Shown: positions 1 to 5,247 of the stretch, piece by piece
Position numbering within the stretch: the stretch's first letter is position 1
Layout of the letters: each line of letters starts with the position of its first letter
Source of the DNA: DASPKS01 sp035628035
Lineage (GTDB): Bacteria; Bacteroidota; Rhodothermia; Rhodothermales; Rubricoccaceae
Reading direction: 5' to 3'
DNA: 5,694 nt
Assembly: GCA_035628035.1 (NCBI GenBank)
Contig: DASPKS010000003.1
Coordinates: forward strand, 1-5,694
Translations under genes and position numbers: made by a program
Notes under the pieces: model-generated
Seen by the model: the letters and a program-made list of their open reading frames with translations, nothing else
Databases searched by the model: none
Told to the model about the DNA's origin: nothing

Positions 1-1354
1 CGGAGAGCCGGCGGAGGTCGTCGGCGGCGAACACGCCGACCATGCGGCGGCCCCGGAGCTGGTTCACGCGCCCGAGCATGGTGTCGAGCTGCGCCGTGAA
101 CGCCCGCCCCACCACCTCGATGCCTTCGACCGCTTCTCCCCTCGCGGCCACGACGAGCGTGTCGCCCGTCACCTGCGCCTCGTCGAACCAGGTGGAGGGA
201 CTCCCGAAGAGGCGAAGCGTGTCAGCGGGGGCGTCGTCGCTTCCTTCGGGGGCGTCGAGCCGCGTGAAGGCGGCGGAGTCGGCCGCGGCAGCGAAGCGCG
301 GGTGGACCACGCGCACGCTGTCCCGCGCGTCGAGCCGGAGCGCGCCCCGGCCGTCTTCTCGCTCGGGACGCCGTGCCTCGAAGGAGAGCGCACGGACCAT
401 CAAGGTGTCCACCGTGCCCGTCGAGTCGGTGGTGAGGACGACGGCGAGGGGCTCGCCGCCCTCGGCGGTGCTCAACCGGTTCGGGTCGTCGTGGTGGATG
501 CGGTCGGCGAAGAGCAGCGTGAGGCGGGACGAGTCGGTCGGCGCGTCGCGGCCGGCCTCCTCGTCGTCGCCATAGCGGGCGAGAACGACACGCCCGGCGG
601 CGTCGGCGATCTCGGTCTGGCGGAAGTACGTGAGCGTGTCGGCTTCGAGGCGGGCGGCGCGGCGGACGAGGCGCACCTCTCCCAGGAAATCGGCCCGCTC
701 GGCGTCCACGTCGTAGACCCCGCTTTGGCTCGTGAGCACGGCGACGGAGTCCCGGAGGGTCACGGGGCCCTCCAGGAAAGCCACCTTCGGGCGGACTTCA
801 TACCGCCCGCTCGACGCCGTGACGACGACGGCCGTGTCGCGCAGCGTAACAGGGCCGCTGAAGGTGGCCACCTTGGCCTCGGCGTCGTAGGTGCCGCTGG
901 GGGCCGTGAGCTCGGAGACGTCGTGGAGGAGGCGCCCGCCGACGTCGAACGTCGCCAGCCGCGTCCGCGAGAAGTACCGCCCCGAGGGCACGAGGAGCAC
1001 CGTCTCGCCGTCGGTGATGCGGACGTTCCCCACGGCGAGCGCTTCTTTCGCGTTCGCGTCGTAGGTGACGCGGCGCGCGGTGAGCGTGTCGTCGCCGTTG
1101 GTGATGCGGACGCCGCCGTCGAGGACGATCTCGCCGCGCTCGACGTATTGCACGGCGCTCCCGGCATAGAGCGCCGTCGTATCCTGCCGGAAGGCGACGT
1201 TCCCGAACAGCCGCCGCACCGTCCCTGTGCTGTCGCCCTCGACGACGACGGAGTCGGCGTTGATGAGGGTGACCACCCGTGTCTGCGCGCGGGCGGGCGG
1301 CAGCCCCGCCGCCATCACCACCAGGAGGAGTAAGGGGCTCGCTGCGCGCCTCAC
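1..1354 (-). CDS. OstA-like (LptA/LptD N-terminal type) LPS transport protein, 3' end cut off by the window
   Basis: The product is a periplasmic OstA-like protein, probably part of the bridge that moves lipopolysaccharide from the LptC side to the outer membrane. I translated 451 codons, and the frame stays open to the window edge. A signal peptide covers about residues 1-23 (LLLLVVMAAG core, ARA-Q cleavage). The body is made of short beta-strand units built around 'G.V', as in the LptA/LptC jellyroll: LFGNVAF (49-55), ALAVGNVRI (105-113), ATFSGPVTL (163-171), AFLEGPVTL (192-200) and ADFLGEVRL (221-229). Residues 380-451 carry segments that I recall as conserved in Bacteroidota OstA-like proteins (WFDEAQVTGDTL at 389-400; an NQLRGRRMVGVF stretch near 431-442). 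The start is GTG at 1354-1352, whose last two bases lie in the stop codon of the LptC-like gene, which implies translational coupling. Full-length relatives are somewhat longer, so a C-terminal part is missing here. The family is quite secure; the exact role (LptA bridge or other) is inferred. Confidence 0.87.
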   Translation of the reverse strand, partial: MRRAASPLLLLVVMAAGLPPARAQTRVVTLINADSVVVEGDSTGTVRRLFGNVAFRQDTTALYAGSAVQYVERGEIVLDGGVRITNGDDTLTARRVTYDANAKEALAVGNVRITDGETVLLVPSGRYFSRTRLATFDVGGRLLHDVSELTAPSGTYDAEAKVATFSGPVTLRDTAVVVTASSGRYEVRPKVAFLEGPVTLRDSVAVLTSQSGVYDVDAERADFLGEVRLVRRAARLEADTLTYFRQTEIADAAGRVVLARYGDDEEAGRDAPTDSSRLTLLFADRIHHDDPNRLSTAEGGEPLAVVLTTDSTGTVDTLMVRALSFEARRPEREDGRGALRLDARDSVRVVHPRFAAAADSAAFTRLDAPEGSDDAPADTLRLFGSPSTWFDEAQVTGDTLVVAARGEAVEGIEVVGRAFTAQLDTMLGRVNQLRGRRMVGVFAADDLRRLS

Positions 1355-1917
1355 TCCTGCACCTCCAGCTGCCCCGAGGCGCGGGCGAAGCTGTACCGCG
1401 CGAGGTCCTCGCTCGCCACGAGCCGCTGCCCCTGGATGCGCTCGGCCGGCGCGGTGTAGCGGAAGGCCCCCGGCGTCCGGAACCGGTGGGACGCCTCGTC
1501 CCACAGGACCTGCCCGCTCTCGAGGCGACGCCCCCCCGGCGCGTTCACGACCACGCGGCCCTCGGCGCTGAAGCGCCGGTCGCGGTCGTGGTAGACCAGC
1601 CGGTCGGCGCGGACGCGCACGGACGGGCGGCCCGACGCGTCGAAGAGGGTTACGCGCACGGCCCCCGTGTCTCCACCGGTGGGGTCGCTCCGGAGGACGA
1701 CGAAGGCGCTGTCGGGGCGGTCGTAGCGGGCGGCGTAAGGGGCGGCGAGCTCCACGCGGAGGCGGCCCTCTTCTGAGATGCGCAGCACGGCACCCCAGCT
1801 CTCCTGGTCGGGGAGGTTCGCCAGCTCCTCCGGCGTCGGCGGCGCGCTCAGCTCGGTGCAGCCGGCGGCGAGCAGCCCCACCAGGAGCAGCGGCGGAAAG
1901 AGGCGGGGCGGGGGCAC
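1351..1917 (-). CDS. lptC: LptC-like LPS export lipoprotein
   Basis: This gene probably encodes the LptC component of the LPS export machinery, which takes LPS from the LptBFG ABC transporter and passes it to LptA/OstA. I start it at the GTG at 1917-1915, giving 188 residues, close to the usual LptC length. That start places a lipoprotein signal at the N-terminus: Pro/Arg-rich residues 2-9, a hydrophobic stretch (LLLVGLLAAG) and the lipobox Cys at residue 20. The ATG at 2052 would add 45 Gly/Ala/Pro-rich residues in front of the signal peptide and is unlikely. The mature part has the repeated beta-strand pattern of LptC, including SAEGRVVVNAPGGRRLESGQ followed by a VLWDEASHRFRT segment and, near the C-terminus, an IQGQRLVASEDLARYSF segment. 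The family is known for 'G..L.T..L.WD' and 'G.GL.A...L..Y' at these places. No Shine-Dalgarno site is visible. The gene is followed at once by the OstA-like gene, which supports the call. E. coli LptC is membrane-anchored, whereas here a lipid anchor is predicted. Confidence 0.83.
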   Translation of the reverse strand: MPPPRLFPPLLLVGLLAAGCTELSAPPTPEELANLPDQESWGAVLRISEEGRLRVELAAPYAARYDRPDSAFVVLRSDPTGGDTGAVRVTLFDASGRPSVRVRADRLVYHDRDRRFSAEGRVVVNAPGGRRLESGQVLWDEASHRFRTPGAFRYTAPAERIQGQRLVASEDLARYSFARASGQLEVQE

Positions 1918-1952
1918 CGGGGGGTCGGAAGAGGAGTGCGGAAAGTTAGCCG

Positions 1953-1968
1953 CCGCCCCCGGGGGCGG
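1953..1968. repeat. 16-bp perfect GC palindrome upstream of lptC
   Basis: CCGCCCCCGGGGGCGG reads identically on both strands, with no spacer. It lies three bases upstream of the -7-like TAACTTTC on the minus strand, where an operator could sit. With no loop it is a better candidate for a protein-binding site than for an RNA hairpin. The surrounding DNA is extremely GC-rich, so a chance origin is quite possible. Confidence 0.4.
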
Positions 1969-2094
1969 GGTTTCGATTCCCCCGGCCGCCGTTACGAAAG
2001 CGCCAGCCCCCTGGCCGCCCGTGCGCATTTCCGGCGCCCCTAAACCCCGCAAGGGAAGCGCCGCACCCCCCGACGGAATGTTTTTCCAGATTGT

Positions 2095-2121
2095 CGCGCG
2101 GGGGCGACGGGTCCCCGCGCG
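2095..2121. repeat. Inverted repeat upstream of the STAS gene
   Basis: Arms CGCGCGGGG (2095-2103) and CCCCGCGCG (2113-2121) are perfect 9-bp complements separated by a 9-base loop. The repeat sits about 105-130 bp before the STAS start codon, just upstream of the weak -7-like element at 2142-2149. It could be an operator or, if transcribed, a 5' leader hairpin. It has no T-tract, so it is not a typical intrinsic terminator. Confidence 0.45.
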
Positions 2122-2225
2122 GGCGCACGGCGCCGTGGTACGATATTGGTCCAGCCAGCGAGGCGTACACCGCCGCCCCCGTGGGCGCGGACTCGTTTCG
2201 CCGTCCGGCCACCCGCCACCCGACC

Positions 2226-2600
2226 ATGAGCTTCACCCTCCAGAAGACCACGCCGAGCACCGTCGTCGTCCGCGTCGGCAAGGCGCTCGACTTCCGCAAC
2301 GCGGCCGAGTTCAAGGCCGCCTGCCAGGAGCACACCCGCACGGGCGTCCGCTTCTTCGTCCTCGACTTTACGGGGACGGGCATCCTCGATTCGACCGGGC
2401 TAGGCGTGATCTTCTCGCTCTACCGGCAGCTCACCCCGGTGGGCGGGCAGGTCGTCTTCGCCAGCGTGAGCCGGCCCGTCCAGGTCGTCGTCCAGCTCAC
2501 GCGGACGTACAAGGTGTTCCGGCAGTACCCCACCGTCGAGGCCGCCCTCGAAGGGGTCGAGCGGACGCCTGCGGCGAGCCGCCCCACGGGCACGTTCTGA
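2226..2600 (+). CDS. STAS-domain anti-sigma factor antagonist (RsbV/SpoIIAA-like)
   Basis: The product is a 124-residue, single-domain cytosolic STAS protein, the switchable partner of a partner-switching circuit. The core is FVLDFTGTGILDSTGLGVIF, residues 44-63. It contains the family's hallmark DSTG, with Ser56 as the expected phosphorylation site. In this family the unphosphorylated form binds the HATPase-type partner and frees its target; phosphorylation breaks that contact. Helix and strand order match SpoIIAA: an N-terminal strand pair (VVVRVGKALD), a helix (NAAEFKAACQEH), then the DSTG loop, VVFASVSRPV and a C-terminal helix. Residues 111-124 form a short Ala/Arg/Pro tail. The ATG at 2226 is the natural start because upstream codons in frame add no domain sequence; no Shine-Dalgarno site is visible. 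The gene lies 48 bp upstream of the HATPase gene and is probably co-transcribed with it and the phosphatase gene. Confidence 0.9.
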   Translation: MSFTLQKTTPSTVVVRVGKALDFRNAAEFKAACQEHTRTGVRFFVLDFTGTGILDSTGLGVIFSLYRQLTPVGGQVVFASVSRPVQVVVQLTRTYKVFRQYPTVEAALEGVERTPAASRPTGTF

Positions 2601-2616
2601 GGGCCCCCGGTCCTCC

Positions 2617-2647
2617 GCGGCGGCCCCCCCGGCCCGCCCACCGCCGC
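2617..2647 (+). repeat. Possible hairpin just before the HATPase start codon
   Basis: GCGGCGG (2617-2623) can pair with CCGCCGC (2641-2647), leaving a 17-base loop and ending one base before the ATG at 2649. In mRNA this could partly mask the initiation region and lower kinase output relative to the STAS antagonist. In DNA this rich in GC a 7-bp stem is expected by chance, so this is only a candidate. Confidence 0.2.
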
Positions 2648-2648
2648 C

Positions 2649-3149
2649 ATGCCTGCCCACCGCTTCCGCGACCTCGGCTGCGTCGTGGATGACGTGCACG
2701 CTCTCTTCGACCGGTGGGTCGAGGAGGGCACCTTCGCCGACGCGCTCGACGCCGTGGGCGTGGAGGTGCTCAAGCTGGCCGTGCACGAGTGGGTGGCGAA
2801 CCTCGTCCAGCACGCCGCCTTCGGGCGGCGCCGGCCCGAGATCCGGCTCCGCGTCGAGCGGGCTGGGCGGGGCGTGCCGGGACTCCGCTGCGTGATCGAG
2901 GACAACTCCAACGGGTTCGACTTCGAGCGCCAGATCGTGCGCCAGCGGGGCGTGCTCGGCGCCGACCAGCCGAGCGACCGTGGGCGCGGGCTGCTGATGC
3001 TGCTGGCCTGCACGGAAGACCTCACCTACGAGCCGGCGGCGAAGGGGCGGCAGCGCCTCGCTTTCGTCGTCCTCCCCCACACCGCCGAGGGCGACGCCGC
3101 GCCGAGCGCGGCCCTCGCTCCCCTGTTCGCCTCCGCCTCCCGCACCTGA
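2649..3149 (+). CDS. HATPase_c serine kinase / anti-sigma-like protein (RsbW/SpoIIAB-like)
   Basis: The product is a 166-residue cytosolic GHKL-type ATPase of the HATPase_c_2 kind. Such proteins bind a target (often a sigma factor) and phosphorylate the partner STAS protein. The N-box is LKLAVHEWVANLVQHA, residues 41-56, with Glu47 and Asn51 at the positions of the general base and Mg-binding Asn of SpoIIAB. The G1 box is IEDNSNGFD (83-91) and the G2 box is DRGRGLLML (110-118). G1 departs from the common D-x-G-x-G pattern: Ser87 replaces the first glycine, while Asp85 and Gly89 remain, so ATP binding may be altered. Residues 145-166 form an Ala/Pro/Ser-rich tail of unknown role. The start ATG at 2649 has no Shine-Dalgarno site. 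The position between the STAS and phosphatase genes strongly supports a kinase role in partner switching. Its client is unknown, and a sigma factor is only one option. Confidence 0.87.
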   Translation: MPAHRFRDLGCVVDDVHALFDRWVEEGTFADALDAVGVEVLKLAVHEWVANLVQHAAFGRRRPEIRLRVERAGRGVPGLRCVIEDNSNGFDFERQIVRQRGVLGADQPSDRGRGLLMLLACTEDLTYEPAAKGRQRLAFVVLPHTAEGDAAPSAALAPLFASASRT

Positions 3150-3167
3150 CGCGGCCTCCTCCCCCTG

Positions 3168-4280
3168 ATGCCTGCCCCCTCTGTCCTGATCGTCGAGGAC
3201 AACCAGACCCTCCGGCGCCTGCTGGAGTACCGCCTGGGCAAGCACTACGCCGTCCGCGCGGCGGAGAACGGGGAGGCCGCGCTCGGGATGGTCGAGGCCG
3301 ACGCGCCCGACCTCATCGTCTCCGACATCATGATGCCGAAGATGGATGGGTTCGCACTGCTGGCCGCCCTCCGCGGAGACGAGCGCACGGCGACGATCCC
3401 CTTCATCTTCCTCACGGCGAAGACCGACGACCCCTCCCGCACGAAGGGCCTCACGCGCGGCGTCGACGACTACATCACGAAGCCGTTCGACGTGGACTAC
3501 CTCGTCGCCCGCATCGAGGCCATCCTCAAGCGGAGCCGGGTGTACCAGACCCAGCTCAACGCGAAGATCGGCCGCGACTTCTCCGACCGCCTCCTCCCCA
3601 AGACGATGCCGCACGAGGAGGGGTACCGCGCGCTGTTCTTCTCGCAGCCGCGCGAGGACGGCGGCGGCGACCTCTTCGACTGGACGCGCACCCCCGACGG
3701 GGCCTACCTCTTCACCGTCGGCGACATCATGGGGAAGGGGCTCCAGGCGAAGTTCTACGCGTTCAGCTTCCTCTCGTACATCCGGAGCACGGTCCACGCC
3801 ATGCTCAGCACGACGGTCTCGCCGGCCGCGCTGATGCGCCGCGTGAACCAGATGCTCATCAACGACCAGGTGCTGGAGGAGACGTTCGCCTCCCTCCTCC
3901 TCCTCCGGTGGGAGCCGCAGCACCACCGCGTGGTGTACTGCAACGCCGGGCACTGCCGCCCCATCCTCGTCTCGCCCGCCGGCGCCGGCATCGTCGAGTA
4001 CTCCGACCTCGTGCTGGGCCTCGACGCCGAGACGCCCTACACCGACAAGGCCTTCCTCCTCCCCCCCGGCGGCGCGCTCCTCGCCCACACCGACGGGCTC
4101 ACCGAGCAGGTAGCGCGCACGGGCGAGATGTTCGGGGAGGTAGGCGTGGCGCAGGCGGCCTCCGAGGCGCTCCGCACCGATCAGCCGCTTCGCACGCTGC
4201 TCCAGGGGATGCTCCAGCGGAGCGCCGAGCCCCGCTTCGCCGACGACGTCCTGGTGTTCTGGCTCCAGCGCCGCGCCTGA
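3168..4280 (+). CDS. Response regulator with PP2C/SpoIIE serine phosphatase output domain (RsbU/HsbR-like)
   Basis: The product is a 370-residue cytosolic fusion. Residues 5-120 are a receiver domain with the acidic pair Glu10/Asp11, phospho-acceptor Asp53 (SDIMMPKMDG), Thr83 (FLTAK) and Lys105 (TKPF), all intact. A short linker (121-140) leads straight into a SpoIIE-type PP2C domain (about 141-368). Its metal-binding signatures are all present: GGGDLFDW (165-172, Asp168), VGDIMGKG (184-191, Asp186), NAGHCRP (259-265), HTDGLTE (307-313, Asp309) and FADDVLVF (357-364, Asp359/360). It should dephosphorylate the phosphoserine of the STAS protein, with activity set by phosphorylation of Asp53. 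The gene starts 18 bp after the HATPase stop with ATG and no Shine-Dalgarno site. No histidine kinase is nearby, so the regulator is an orphan within this window. The lack of a PAS, GAF or long coiled-coil segment means the receiver is its only visible input. Confidence 0.93.
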   Translation: MPAPSVLIVEDNQTLRRLLEYRLGKHYAVRAAENGEAALGMVEADAPDLIVSDIMMPKMDGFALLAALRGDERTATIPFIFLTAKTDDPSRTKGLTRGVDDYITKPFDVDYLVARIEAILKRSRVYQTQLNAKIGRDFSDRLLPKTMPHEEGYRALFFSQPREDGGGDLFDWTRTPDGAYLFTVGDIMGKGLQAKFYAFSFLSYIRSTVHAMLSTTVSPAALMRRVNQMLINDQVLEETFASLLLLRWEPQHHRVVYCNAGHCRPILVSPAGAGIVEYSDLVLGLDAETPYTDKAFLLPPGGALLAHTDGLTEQVARTGEMFGEVGVAQAASEALRTDQPLRTLLQGMLQRSAEPRFADDVLVFWLQRRA

Positions 4281-4292
4281 GGCTTCCGCGGC
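4270..4292 (+). terminator. Possible hairpin across the stop codon of the REC-PP2C gene
   Basis: GCCGCG (4270-4275) and CGCGGC (4287-4292) are perfect 6-bp complements around an 11-base loop that contains the TGA stop. No run of T follows, so it does not meet the usual rule for an intrinsic terminator. It is the only candidate I see for separating the three-gene cluster from the next gene. Confidence 0.2.
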
Positions 4293-4298
4293 GTTCGG

Positions 4299-4328
4299 TT
4301 GTGCGCACCGCGCAACACCCTATCTTGC
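4299..4328 (+). promoter_or_regulatory. Bacteroidota-type promoter for the T9SS cargo gene
   Basis: TTG (4299-4301) is followed after 19 bases by TATCTTGC (4321-4328). Bacteroidota promoters recognised by the primary sigma factor have a -33 TTG and a -7 TAnnTTTG element about 19-21 bp apart, so spacing is right and the -7 box is a close match. Transcription would begin near 4335, leaving a leader of about 27 bases before the ATG at 4362. The spacer contains an imperfect inverted repeat (TGCGC-ACC-GCGCA, 4302-4314) that could serve as an operator. This suggests the cargo gene is transcribed separately from the cluster before it. Confidence 0.6.
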
Positions 4329-4347
4329 GAGAGGTCTGGAATAGCTC

Positions 4348-4354
4348 GGAAGGG
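4348..4354 (+). promoter_or_regulatory. Purine-rich ribosome binding site of the T9SS cargo gene
   Basis: GGAAGGG lies seven bases before the ATG at 4362. It settles that start over the in-frame upstream codons, which would also put 21 non-signal residues before the signal peptide. It is the only clear Shine-Dalgarno-like site at an intergenic start in this window. Confidence 0.55.
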
Positions 4355-4361
4355 TAACGCG

Positions 4362-5246
4362 ATGGCCCGCTGGCTCGCCCTCCTCTCCCTCTTCGTGGTC
4401 CCGGTTGCCTCCGGGCAGGTCGTCTACACCGACGTCGAGCCCGATGTCGCGGTCATCCCCGTCTGCGTGAGCTGCTGCCAAGGATTCTGCCCACCCCAGT
4501 ACTACGACGAGCACCTCCTGCAGGTCATCCCCGGTGCAGCCACCCTTCGCCTAGCCGTGAGCAGCGGGGGGAGCGGGATGAGCTGGGGTACCCGGGCGAG
4601 GGTAGAGGCATCAGCGTCCAGCACCTTAGCGGTGGTGGGCTCCGTCCCCCCCTTCGGACTGGCCTCACGCCTACAGGCTGGCGTCCTCATCGGCCCGCAG
4701 AACGTTTCCCCGACCTCCTCGGCGTTGCTAGGCTCGTACTCTTGGAGTTCAGGTGGCAACCCCGTCTACGTAGGGGAGTGGATCGGCACGGACACCCAGT
4801 TGCAAGAGGGGTACGTCGGAATCGGCCTCGTGGACAGCTCGGGCGTGCGCCGATTTGCGTGGCTGCACCTCCGCGCCTCGGCCTACCGGATCTACCTCCT
4901 GGCCTACGCCTACGAGCAGACACCTGACCGACCCATCGTCGCGGGCGATAGCGGAACGACGACCTCGCTCCCGCCCGAGCCTCCGGGCTCGGAGGGTACG
5001 CTCCGGCTTTCACCGAACCCGGTAACCGGCTCGGCAGAGGTGCGCGTGCAGGTGCCCACGCCGCAACACGTCCGCGTGGTGGCCTACGACCTGCTCGGCC
5101 GTGAGGTCGCGCTGGTCTACGACGGGTTCGTGCAGCACGAGCGGGTGATCCTGTTCGACACCGGGCATTTTCGGCCGGGCACATACCTCCTCCGGGCAAC
5201 CGGGCCGACTTTCTCCCGGCACGTCCGCGCGACGGTCCTGCACTAG
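4362..5246 (+). CDS. Secreted protein with T9SS type A C-terminal sorting domain
   Basis: The product is a 294-residue exported protein of unknown function. A signal peptide covers about residues 1-18 (LALLSLFVVPVASG, then Gln19). After it comes a VVYTDVEPDVAVIPV opening and a cysteine cluster C-x2-CC-x3-C (Cys35, 38, 39, 43). Residues 58-196 look like a beta-rich domain; the part from GEWIGTD (138-144) through YVGIGLVDSSGVRRFAWLHLR (151-171) to the YAYEQTPDRPIVAGDSG segment (182-198) resembles, from memory, a group of Bacteroidota surface proteins and PEP-CTERM-like proteins with 'Y.G..F...G...YGW..L' and 'YAYE.TP...I.AG'. A Pro/Gly/Ser linker (199-212) leads to the sorting domain (about 214-294) with LSPNPVTG, VVAYDLLGREV and FRPGTYLLRA motifs. 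That domain directs export through the outer membrane by T9SS and usually surface attachment. Codons such as TTA, CTA, TCA and AGT are more frequent than in the neighbouring genes. The secretion call is firm; the function is not known. Confidence 0.85.
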   Translation: MARWLALLSLFVVPVASGQVVYTDVEPDVAVIPVCVSCCQGFCPPQYYDEHLLQVIPGAATLRLAVSSGGSGMSWGTRARVEASASSTLAVVGSVPPFGLASRLQAGVLIGPQNVSPTSSALLGSYSWSSGGNPVYVGEWIGTDTQLQEGYVGIGLVDSSGVRRFAWLHLRASAYRIYLLAYAYEQTPDRPIVAGDSGTTTSLPPEPPGSEGTLRLSPNPVTGSAEVRVQVPTPQHVRVVAYDLLGREVALVYDGFVQHERVILFDTGHFRPGTYLLRATGPTFSRHVRATVLH

Positions 5247-5247
5247 C

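Larger units (their letters stand above)
1918..2225. promoter_or_regulatory. Divergent intergenic control region between lptC-ostA and the partner-switching cluster
   Basis: This stretch of about 308 bp lies between two divergently transcribed units, so it should carry both promoters. I see no convincing gene in it. Toward lptC (minus strand), TAACTTTC at 1949-1942 resembles the Bacteroidota -7 element TAnnTTTG, but no TTG sits at the expected distance upstream. Toward the STAS gene (plus strand), GATATTGG at 2142-2149 is a weak -7-like element, again without a clear -33 TTG. Two inverted repeats are listed separately: a 16-bp perfect palindrome at 1953-1968 and 9-bp arms at 2095-2121. The promoter calls are weak inferences; the existence of a divergent regulatory region follows from gene orientation. 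Confidence 0.5.

Noticed and set aside
302..1333. Long open frame of 343 codons on the plus strand
   Set aside because: It lies wholly antisense to the OstA-like gene, which has a signal peptide and recognisable family motifs. The plus-strand product is repetitive Arg/Gly/Val/Glu-rich sequence typical of shadow frames in GC-rich DNA.
1918..2052. N-terminal extension of the LptC-like protein from the ATG at 2052
   Set aside because: The added 45 residues are Gly/Ala/Pro-rich and would bury the lipoprotein signal peptide. The GTG at 1917 puts the lipobox Cys at residue 20, as expected.
2601..2648. C-rich gap between the STAS and HATPase genes as a terminator
   Set aside because: It has a possible 7-bp stem but no T-tract, and the two genes are functional partners in the same direction, so co-transcription is more likely.
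1778..2692. 304-codon open frame on the plus strand spanning the divergent spacer
   Set aside because: It runs antisense to lptC and out of frame over the STAS gene, and its product has no domain character. It does not make the spacer coding.
2400..4088. 562-codon open frame on the minus strand
   Set aside because: It is antisense to the STAS, HATPase and REC-PP2C genes, whose catalytic motifs are intact. Its product is low-complexity with no domain pattern.
2714..4357. 547-codon open frame on the plus strand in another frame
   Set aside because: It overlaps the HATPase and REC-PP2C genes out of frame and encodes Arg/Pro/Ala-rich low-complexity sequence.
4299..4361. Upstream in-frame start for the T9SS cargo protein
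   Set aside because: It overlaps the promoter elements and precedes the ribosome binding site and signal peptide; the ATG at 4362 fits all of these.
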